DNA of 54,477 bases from an uncultured bacterium (GTDB lineage Bacteria > Planctomycetota > UBA8108 > UBA1146), in assembly GCA_913056395.1 (NCBI GenBank), contig CAJXMG010000018.1, positions 1-54,477 of the forward strand, written 5' to 3'. Position 1 is the first letter of the stretch; every line of letters starts with the position of its first letter. Made by a program: the position numbers and the translations under genes. The notes beneath the pieces are model-generated. The model worked only from the letters and a program-made list of their open reading frames with translations, did not search any database and was not told the origin of the DNA. This document shows, in pieces, positions 48,374 to 54,477 of the stretch.

Positions 48374-49576
48374 ATGCTGGAAAGTACCGGAACCGAAATT
48401 GAATCTTCCGGAAGACTGGGAGCGATTCTCGGAGTCTCTGTTCCTGAGACTCATCGTCAGATGTATGCAGAAGCCAAGCAGTTTGCCGATGAAGTTCTGA
48501 TCCCCGCGGCCGATCTTCACGATCGGGAGGAGTCCTTTCCCGAGAGCCAGGTGAACGCTCTCGCAGAAAAAGGCTTCCTCGGAATTCTTGCTCCGGAGCA
48601 ATATGGGGGAATGGGCCTCGACAATCTGGCTCTGACCCTGGCTCTGGAAGAGATCAACCGCGGTTGTGCCAGTACAGGGGTCACCCTCTCGGTGCACAAC
48701 TCTCTGCTCTCGAGTCCGTTGCTTCACTTTGGGACCGAAGAACAGAAGGAGCGCTTTTTCCCCGGTTTGGCTTCGGGAAAATCCCTCGGCGCCTATGCCA
48801 TCACTGAGCCGGATCATGGTTCGGATGCCCTCTCCATTGAGACGACCTGCCGCAAAGAGGGGGATGAGTGGATCCTGAACGGTACGAAAGCCTGGATCAC
48901 CAATGGTTCCCGCGCCGGGACCATCATCACTTTTGCCACCATGGACCCTGCATTGAGATCGAAGGGGATCAATGCATTTGTCGTCGATCCATCGATGCCC
49001 GGTTTCTCGGTCGGTAAAAAGGAATTGAAGTTGGGCATCAGGGGATCTGACACGGTCCAGCTCGTCTTCGATGAGATGCGTGTGCCAGCTGCCAATCTTC
49101 TGGGTGAAGAGGGGCAAGGCTTCAAGATCGCCATGCACACTCTCGATGGTGGACGCGTGGGAATCGCTACGCAGGCTGTGGGTATTGCCCAGGCCTGTCT
49201 CGATGCCGCTGTGGAATTCGCAGAAGGTCATGAAATGTTTGGCCGCCGCCTGGCAGACAATCAGTTGGTCTCTCACAAGATTGCTGACATGGCCACACGT
49301 ATCGAGGCATCACGTCTGCTCACTTTGCGCGCAGCGATGCTCAAGGATGCCGGTGCTCCACACAGTCGTCAGGCTTCGATGGCCAAGTTGAGTGCATCCG
49401 AAATTGCCAATGATGCCGCACGCATGGCACTGGAAATTCATGGAGGGGCCGGCATTGGTCGCCAGTCTCCGATCGAGAGACTTTTCCGGGATGCAAAGAT
49501 TTGTGAGATCTACGAAGGAACCAGCCAGATTCAGCGACTGGTGATCGCCCGTCACGTCAGGCCGGATCGCAGTTAA
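48374..49576 (+). CDS. Acyl-CoA dehydrogenase (short-chain type)
   Basis: 400 aa. FAD/substrate motifs: GAYAITEPDHGSDALSI, WILNGTKAWITNGSRAG, LGIRGSDTVQLVFDEMRVP, MFGRRLADNQLVSHKIADMA and IHGGAGIGRQSPIERLFRDA. The catalytic base is intact in CEIYEGTSQIQRLVIAR (Glu before GTS), as in butyryl-type enzymes. It desaturates short acyl-CoA with electrons passed to ETF (family knowledge). Its stop overlaps the MeaB gene by one base (TAATG). Confidence 0.93.
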   Translation: MLESTGTEIESSGRLGAILGVSVPETHRQMYAEAKQFADEVLIPAADLHDREESFPESQVNALAEKGFLGILAPEQYGGMGLDNLALTLALEEINRGCASTGVTLSVHNSLLSSPLLHFGTEEQKERFFPGLASGKSLGAYAITEPDHGSDALSIETTCRKEGDEWILNGTKAWITNGSRAGTIITFATMDPALRSKGINAFVVDPSMPGFSVGKKELKLGIRGSDTVQLVFDEMRVPAANLLGEEGQGFKIAMHTLDGGRVGIATQAVGIAQACLDAAVEFAEGHEMFGRRLADNQLVSHKIADMATRIEASRLLTLRAAMLKDAGAPHSRQASMAKLSASEIANDAARMALEIHGGAGIGRQSPIERLFRDAKICEIYEGTSQIQRLVIARHVRPDRS

Positions 49577-50496
49577 TGCCGAATCCTCTACTGGAAAAAC
49601 TGGCCCAGGGAATCCTTCAGGGACAGCGACGTGATTTGGCGCAAGCCATCACCGCCGTTGAGACCGATGAGAGTGCAGCGGATGTCTTGCTCTCGATTCT
49701 CCCACCCACATCCGGGGCTTTTCGTCTCGGATTGACCGGTGCCCCCGGGGTGGGGAAATCCACTTTTATCTCACAGGTGGTTCCGAGGCTGGTTGAAGCG
49801 GGCTCCAAGGTTGCGATTCTCGCAGTCGATCCAACCAGTCCTCTGACAGGAGGAGCCCTGTTGGGGGATCGTGCCCGCATGGTCAAGGACATGGGCGAAG
49901 CCTGTCTTTTCCGGAGTCTCGCAAGCCGTGGTTCCACCGGAGGAGTGGCGGGGTGCACCGATCTCGCAGCAGAGATCCTGGCCCGGGCCGGCTTCGACAT
50001 CATTCTGATTGAAACTGTGGGAGTGGGCCAACTGGAGGTGGAGATCGCCACAGAAGCGGATCAATCCTGGTTGCTTTTGTCCCCTGAGGGAGGCGATGCC
50101 ATCCAGTTGCTCAAAGGGGGTGTCCTGGAAGTGGTTCATCGGGTGATCGTTCACAAATGTGATCGTCCTGGATCCGATGATCTGATGCGTTGGGCGGATG
50201 AAGCCGCCCGTGATCAGCACTCCCCGGCTCCCATTGCTGTCAGCAGCCAGTCCGGTGAAGGGCTGGATGAAGTGGTGGCAGAAATTCGCAAGGCTGCTGA
50301 GGGTCAAAGACAACAACCGGACACTGATCGGGAAAAATCCCGCCTGCGTAGACGATTGATGCGCAGGGCTCACCAGGAATGGATCAAAAAAGGTCTCGAG
50401 AAGGCGGGTGGAGATTCCGGTATCGATCGTCTCGTCGATGACGTGATGAGCGGTCAGATGGACGTGGGTGCAGCCCTGTCCTCGATCCTCAAGTAA
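49576..50496 (+). CDS. meaB: MeaB/ArgK-family GTPase
   Basis: 306 aa, coupled to the preceding gene by TAATG. P-loop GLTGAPGVGKSTFIS, switch [19 protein letters not shown] and LIETVGVGQLEVEIA are conserved. The usual G4 motif NKxD reads HKCD (VIVHKCDRPGSDD), an Asn-to-His change that may alter guanine specificity. MeaB chaperones B12-dependent mutases, loading and protecting adenosylcobalamin. IcmF in this window carries its own fused G domain, so MeaB probably serves a separate methylmalonyl-CoA mutase elsewhere. Confidence 0.88.
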   Translation: MPNPLLEKLAQGILQGQRRDLAQAITAVETDESAADVLLSILPPTSGAFRLGLTGAPGVGKSTFISQVVPRLVEAGSKVAILAVDPTSPLTGGALLGDRARMVKDMGEACLFRSLASRGSTGGVAGCTDLAAEILARAGFDIILIETVGVGQLEVEIATEADQSWLLLSPEGGDAIQLLKGGVLEVVHRVIVHKCDRPGSDDLMRWADEAARDQHSPAPIAVSSQSGEGLDEVVAEIRKAAEGQRQQPDTDREKSRLRRRLMRRAHQEWIKKGLEKAGGDSGIDRLVDDVMSGQMDVGAALSSILK

Positions 50497-50527
50497 TCGA
50501 TGCTCAAGTAACAGGAGAGGAACAGCC

Positions 50528-51670
50528 GTGATTCGGTTTGAAGAACACCATCAGGAGATTCGCGAAATGATCTCCGACTTTTCCGATGAAAAGATTGCAC
50601 CCGGAGCGGAGCACCTGGATGAAACCCAGGGGCTTCCGAAGGAGTCCATCGCTGAAATCGCTGAACTGGAAATGCTCGGATTGACGATTCCTGAGGCACA
50701 TGGTGGAGCTGGCCTCGACCTGTTGAGTGCATGTCTGGTCGTCGAGGAGATCTCCCGGAACTGTGGTTCCACCGGAGCAATCCTCTCGACACACCTCTTC
50801 GAAGGTACCGCGGCCATTCTTCGCCTGGCGGATGATGCGGGCAAGGAGCGCTGGCTTCCTGACATGGCGAGCGGAAAAACCCTTGCTACCTTTGCCCTCG
50901 CGGAGCGAGAAGCAGAATCGGATGCCTCCGCCATCGATGCCTCAGCAGGTGCAGAGGGGGATGGATTTGTGATTCATGGGCGCAAGACCTGGATCATGGG
51001 TGGCATGATGGCGGGGTTGACGACCGTCATCGCCCGTCGCGGAGAAGAAAATCTGGAAGATCTGGGTGCATTCGTGATCGACCCCGAAGTGGATGGTTGC
51101 GAGCGTGAGCCGATGGAAGATCTGCTGGGTTTGCGTGGGGCTGGATTCTGCAACATGAACCTGAATGGTGTCATGATGTCAGCGGATCAGCACCTCAAGG
51201 GGAGCCGTGAGGGGTGGTCTGCGATCACCAAGGTGATAGATACCGCTCGCCTCGGTGCCGCTGCCGTCAGTCTCGGTGTAGCCCGTGGAGCCATCGCCCA
51301 TGCCCTCGAATATTCCTCCCAGAGAAAAGCCTTCGGTCGTTCCATCGATCGCTTCGGTGCGATTCGTGCCATGCATGCTGAGGCAGCCACCGCCGTCGAG
51401 GGGGCACGTCTGTTGCTTTGGCGTGCAGCTGGCTTGATCGATGCCGGAAAGTCTGCAGGACGTGAAGTTTCGATGGCGAACCTCGCCGCCAAGCAGGCCT
51501 CTTACAAGGCCACACGGGATGCTGTTCAGATCCTTGGCGGCAATGGATACAGTCGTGAGTACCCGGTAGAGAGAGCGTATCGAGACGTTCAGGCTCTCGT
51601 TCCCTTCGGTGGTGGTGAAGATCTGCAAAAGATTCTCGTCGCCCGTTCCATGGCGGGAGTGCGTTCATGA
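50528..51670 (+). CDS. Acyl-CoA dehydrogenase homologue lacking the usual catalytic Glu
   Basis: 380 aa from GTG 50528, preceded by AGGAGAGG at about 8 nt. The fold is clear: TFALAEREAESDASAIDASA, FVIHGRKTWIMGGMMAG, LLGLRGAGFCNMNLNGVMM, KAFGRSIDRFGAIRAMHAEA, LGGNGYSREYPVERAYRD. Aligned without gaps to the 48374 enzyme, EIYEGTSQIQ corresponds to VPFGGGEDLQ, so the catalytic Glu is Gly. The alternative isovaleryl-type position (VIDTARLGAAA) also lacks Glu. It may use another base, a different reaction, or be a partner subunit. The thiolase start overlaps its stop (ATGA). Confidence 0.88.
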   Translation: MIRFEEHHQEIREMISDFSDEKIAPGAEHLDETQGLPKESIAEIAELEMLGLTIPEAHGGAGLDLLSACLVVEEISRNCGSTGAILSTHLFEGTAAILRLADDAGKERWLPDMASGKTLATFALAEREAESDASAIDASAGAEGDGFVIHGRKTWIMGGMMAGLTTVIARRGEENLEDLGAFVIDPEVDGCEREPMEDLLGLRGAGFCNMNLNGVMMSADQHLKGSREGWSAITKVIDTARLGAAAVSLGVARGAIAHALEYSSQRKAFGRSIDRFGAIRAMHAEAATAVEGARLLLWRAAGLIDAGKSAGREVSMANLAAKQASYKATRDAVQILGGNGYSREYPVERAYRDVQALVPFGGGEDLQKILVARSMAGVRS

Positions 51671-52848
51671 GTCGTGCAGTCATCTGTTCTGCGGTGAGGA
51701 CGCCGATCGGCAAGTTTCTGGGCGGACTCTCGGAGCTGAGCCCCGCCGACTTGGGCGTGGCAGCGGTCAAACCGGCGTTGGAGCGGGCGGGAGTGCCTGC
51801 GGATCGAGTCGGTGAACTTCGTTTTGGCTGTGGGCGACAAGCAGGAGGGGGTCCCAATGTGGCCCGGCAGATTGCTGTTCGCTCCGGGATTCCGGTGACG
51901 AGTACTGCCGTCACCGTCAACATGGCGTGTGGATCTGGTCTGCTGGCGGTGATCGAAGCGCGGGATGCCATCGAACGTGGTGAGTTTGAGGTGGTGGTCG
52001 CCGGTGGCACCGAGAGCATGTCCCAGTTGCCCTTCTACATGTTGGGGGCTCGCAAAGGCTACAAGCTGGGCCAGGGTGAATTGGTCGATGGCATGTATCG
52101 GGACGGCTTCCATTGCCCCATGGCAGATCAGCTGATGGGTGCAACGGCGGAAAACCTCGCCGAAGAGTTCTCGATTTCCCGTGAAGAGCAGGATGCCTAT
52201 GCGGTTGAGACCCAGCAACGGTGTGAGCGTGCCCGCGAAGCGGGACACTTTGAGAGCGAAATCGCTGCTGTGGAAATCCCGGGTCGCAAGGGGCCCACGA
52301 TCATCGCGAAGGATGAGCATCCCCGCGATGGTGCCAATCTCGAATCGATGGCCAAGCTGAAGCCGGTCTTCAAGAAGGATGGTTCGGTTCATGCTGGAAA
52401 CTCTTCGGGAATAACTGACGGAGCCTGTGCCCTCGTCGTAGCGAGTGAAGAGGTGGCGAAGGCTGAAGGTTGGCCGATCCTCGCAGTTTTGGGTGCGTCT
52501 GCCCGTGGTGGTGTTGAACCGCATCGGATGGGAATGGGACCCGTTCCGGCGATTCATGCACTGCTGGAAAAGACCGGTGGATCACTGTCCGACTTCGCTG
52601 CTGTCGAAATCAATGAGGCCTTTGCGGCTCAGGTTCTCGCCTGTTTGCGTGAACTGGACATCGACCGGGAAAAGCTGAATCCCATGGGAGGGGCCATCGC
52701 TTTGGGTCATCCCATCGGTGCCACGGGGGCGAGAATTCTGACGACTCTCGTGCATGGTTTGCACAGGCAGGGCGGCGGAAAAGGGTTGGCCTCTCTCTGC
52801 ATCAGTGGCGGAATGGGGCTCGCGCTGGAAATCGAAGTGCTTTCCTGA
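51667..52848 (+). CDS. Acetyl-CoA acetyltransferase / thiolase
   Basis: 393 aa, ATGA overlap with the preceding gene. The nucleophilic Cys lies in TVNMACGSGLLAV; VVVAGGTESMSQLPFY, EINEAFAAQVLAC, GGAIALGHPIGATGARIL (catalytic His) and SLCISGGMGLALEIE (second Cys) complete the site. It condenses or cleaves acetyl-CoA/acetoacetyl-CoA, completing a butyrate/ketone-body-type cluster with the 3-hydroxybutyryl-CoA dehydrogenase. Biosynthetic or degradative direction cannot be told. Confidence 0.95.
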   Translation: MSRAVICSAVRTPIGKFLGGLSELSPADLGVAAVKPALERAGVPADRVGELRFGCGRQAGGGPNVARQIAVRSGIPVTSTAVTVNMACGSGLLAVIEARDAIERGEFEVVVAGGTESMSQLPFYMLGARKGYKLGQGELVDGMYRDGFHCPMADQLMGATAENLAEEFSISREEQDAYAVETQQRCERAREAGHFESEIAAVEIPGRKGPTIIAKDEHPRDGANLESMAKLKPVFKKDGSVHAGNSSGITDGACALVVASEEVAKAEGWPILAVLGASARGGVEPHRMGMGPVPAIHALLEKTGGSLSDFAAVEINEAFAAQVLACLRELDIDREKLNPMGGAIALGHPIGATGARILTTLVHGLHRQGGGKGLASLCISGGMGLALEIEVLS

Positions 52849-52890
52849 CATCCTCGGGATCTACACAGGAGACGAGATAGAGGGAGACCG

Positions 52891-53106
52891 ATGATCTTCA
52901 GATTTCCAAAAAGAATTTTCGGGGTGCTTTTGATCATTTCAGGGATGGTGATCTTCGAGTTCCCGGACATCATCCAATATGCACTGGCCGGTATGCTGGT
53001 TTTCTCGGGAGTGATGATGCTGCTTGGTTCCTTCGCGCAGCCGGGGGGCCCGAACCCTCAAGAATCCCGTGGCACGGAGGCCGAGTTCCGCAAACTGGAC
53101 GAATAG
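52891..53106 (+). CDS. Small two-segment membrane protein
   Basis: 71 aa with a GAGGGAG ribosome site about 7 nt before ATG 52891. Two hydrophobic segments (IFGVLLIISGMVIFEF; YALAGMLVFSGVMMLLGSF) are followed by a polar tail ending EAEFRKLDE. No family recognised. It is 42 bases after the thiolase and convergent with rsmG (2 bases apart). Confidence 0.65.
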   Translation: MIFRFPKRIFGVLLIISGMVIFEFPDIIQYALAGMLVFSGVMMLLGSFAQPGGPNPQESRGTEAEFRKLDE

Positions 53107-53108
53107 CC

Positions 53109-53780
53109 TCAACTCTTCTGGTTGTCGATGAGGATCAATCGGCGAATCGCCTCGTCTCCCGGAATCTGATACGGCTCGTCCAGCGCAACAAACAGTTTGC
53201 GCTTCCACATCAGCCCCTCGACCGCAGCCAATTCTTCATTGGCAGCAGGACCTTTCCACAGGAGTAACGGCCCATAGTAGTTGTGGGTACACCATTCGAG
53301 GAGTCTCTCGACGGGACCGACCGCCCGAGCGGTGACCAGATCCACCTCCTTGCGATGGGCGCGGATCCACTCTTCAAAGCGGCTCCACACACACTGAACC
53401 CGGTCGGAGAGGCCCAACTCGTCGACGAGTTCCTGCAGAAACTCGATCTTCTTTTTTCGGGAATCGAGGAGGGTGACCTTCAGGTGGGGGCAGGCGAGGG
53501 CGATGGAGAGTCCCGGGTATCCCGCTCCTGTTCCGAGATCGAGAACGTGATGGAAGAGGGTTTCGCCACCCTCCGCCAAGAGTGGCAAGGCTGCCAACGA
53601 ATCAGCCGCGTGACGGATCGCCATCTCTTCAGGCTCGGTGATACGGGTCAGGTTCATCACTTCATTGCGCTCGCGGACTCGCCATGCGTGAAGGGCAAGT
53701 GCCTCCCTGGCAAAGCCGGGGGCAAAGGGCCCCAGAGCGGCAATAAAGCGATCGCTGAATTCGGAAGAAGTGAGTTCCAT
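53109..53780 (-). CDS. rsmG: 16S rRNA (guanine527-N7) methyltransferase
   Basis: 223 aa from ATG 53780; the frame is open further upstream but family length and the N-terminal FSDRFIAALGPF favour this start. The sequence NEVMNLTRITEPEEMAIRHA and the SAM motif VLDLGTGAGYPGLSIALA are diagnostic, followed by LLDSRKKKIEFLQELVDELG and DLVTARAVGPVERLLEW. RsmG methylates the 530 loop of 16S rRNA; its loss gives low-level streptomycin resistance in other bacteria. Divergent from the Msr gene. Confidence 0.94.
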   Translation of the reverse strand: MELTSSEFSDRFIAALGPFAPGFAREALALHAWRVRERNEVMNLTRITEPEEMAIRHAADSLAALPLLAEGGETLFHHVLDLGTGAGYPGLSIALACPHLKVTLLDSRKKKIEFLQELVDELGLSDRVQCVWSRFEEWIRAHRKEVDLVTARAVGPVERLLEWCTHNYYGPLLLWKGPAANEELAAVEGLMWKRKLFVALDEPYQIPGDEAIRRLILIDNQKS

Positions 53781-53893
53781 CGTTCCCAACCTGAATTTCT
53801 GTGCTTCCCTTGCCCATGGCGCTTCGCTGTCCTTGGGCAACCGATTTGCAAAGGGTACCATGGAAAAGGAGAATTTCATTTGAAGGAGCCGAA

Positions 53894-54477
53894 ATGAGCG
53901 ACACCCGAAGAGTTTCAGCAAGTGGTTTCCCCCTGGATCCGTTACCGGCTGAGGTACTTCAGGCCCGAGTCGGGGCCCTCACTCCAGAACAACACCACGT
54001 GACCCAGAAATCCGGTACGGAAGCTCCATTCTGCGGTGGCTTTCTCGGTGAAAAAGAAGCGGGGGTCTACTGCTGTGTCGTGTGCTCCCTGCCATTGTTC
54101 CGATCTGAGCACAAGTTTGATTCAGGAACAGGGTGGCCTTCTTTCTTCGACACTTTTGACAGGGAGCATGTCGCAGAGAAATCTGACGACTCCCATGGAA
54201 TGATCCGCGTTGAAATTTGCTGCGCACGTTGCGATGCCCACCTGGGTCATGTCTTCCCAGACGGGCCGCCGCCTACCGGAGTTCGTCACTGCCTGAACTC
54301 TGCTTCCCTTGAGTTTCTCACTCTGGACAAGGAGATCCCTCTCATGCCTGATTCACCCGAAAACCCCGAGCAGGGATTGGCGAGCGCCTACTTCGGCGGC
54401 GGCTGATTCTGGGGAGTGGAGGATCGCTTTGCGGCCCTCGATGGTGTCGTCGACGCCGTCTCCGGTTACATGGGAGG
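53894..54477 (+). CDS. msrB: MsrB-MsrA fusion with probable selenocysteine (3'-partial)
   Basis: ATG 53894 follows AAGGAG. Residues 1-150 are MsrB: zinc cysteines CVVC and [16 protein letters not shown], and catalytic [13 protein letters not shown]. The frame reaches TGA at codon 171 (54404-54406), yet continues in frame as [24 protein letters not shown], an unmistakable MsrA N-terminus (consensus GGCFWG-E--F---GV--V--GY-GG). The TGA replaces the catalytic Cys codon after YFGGG, as in known selenoprotein MsrA. The MsrA remainder lies outside the window. The protein would reduce both methionine sulfoxide epimers. If UGA is not recoded, only a 170-aa MsrB is made. A TGC-to-TGA error or mutation is the alternative. 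Confidence 0.85.
54407..54442 (+). promoter_or_regulatory. Candidate bacterial SECIS hairpin
   Basis: Starting 12 bases after the UGA, GAGG (54419-54422) pairs with CCTC (54436-54439) and CGC (54425-54427) with GCG (54431-54433), with one T-G pair and one mismatch between, loop TTT. The loop is about 21 nt from the UGA, inside the range known for bacterial SECIS elements. Read by hand only. Confidence 0.5.

Overview
The window looks like chromosomal DNA of a Gram-negative-type, planctomycete-like bacterium. The grounds are an LptE-like lipoprotein, glutamine-rich coiled-coil proteins beside a squalene-cyclase-fold protein, a Tat-exported Gfo/Idh/MocA oxidoreductase, an IcmF-type fused mutase and a secreted protease ending in dockerin-like 'NxDGxFNxAD' repeats. 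This affiliation is inference from gene content. Genes are dense, often overlap by ATGA/TTGA, and use TTG or GTG starts frequently. I saw no tRNA, rRNA, CRISPR array, insertion sequence or prophage.

Layout. 1-3.9 kb: the end of a Gln-rich coiled-coil protein (open at the left edge), a second coiled-coil protein interrupted by an in-frame TGA, and a prenyltransferase-fold protein. 3.9-11.6 kb: CBS/CorC protein, RecO, a TPR protein, LptE, FolP, then the c-di-AMP cyclase CdaA, its regulator CdaR, and GlmM. 11.6-14.8 kb: an OB/HD-domain exonuclease (minus) and a divergent TPR protein. 15.1-18.2 kb: sucC-sucD-mdh, closed by a perfect hairpin terminator. 18.2-23.5 kb: an XRE regulator with a repeat-rich upstream region, an NrnA-type DHH phosphoesterase, a lipoprotein, and a soluble NtrB/NtrC-like pair. 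23.7-30.6 kb: DnaK, then the stress trio PrkA, DUF444 and SpoVR. 30.7-33.9 kb: IcmF.

33.9-38.4 kb: a minus-strand set (SUMF1-fold protein, seven-CXXCH cytochrome, small His-containing membrane protein) divergent from an ApbE lipoprotein, possibly an extracytoplasmic redox module. 38.5-39.8 kb: Tat-exported oxidoreductase. 39.9-42.5 kb: three-gene ABC-2 exporter (minus). 42.9-47.2 kb: thermolysin-like multidomain secreted protease. 47.5-52.8 kb: acyl-CoA metabolism (3-hydroxyacyl-CoA dehydrogenase, acyl-CoA dehydrogenase, MeaB-like GTPase, a second acyl-CoA dehydrogenase lacking the usual glutamate, thiolase), which could work with IcmF in branched/short-chain acyl-CoA use. 52.9-54.5 kb: small membrane protein, RsmG, and a methionine sulfoxide reductase gene.

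The most striking feature is at the right edge. The MsrB frame stops at TGA 54404-54406, but the same frame continues as the start of an MsrA domain, and that TGA sits exactly where MsrA has its catalytic cysteine. This is the signature of a selenocysteine-containing MsrB-MsrA fusion, cut by the window end. A second in-frame TGA (2136-2138), also with a hairpin about 12 nt downstream, interrupts the coiled-coil gene near the left edge.
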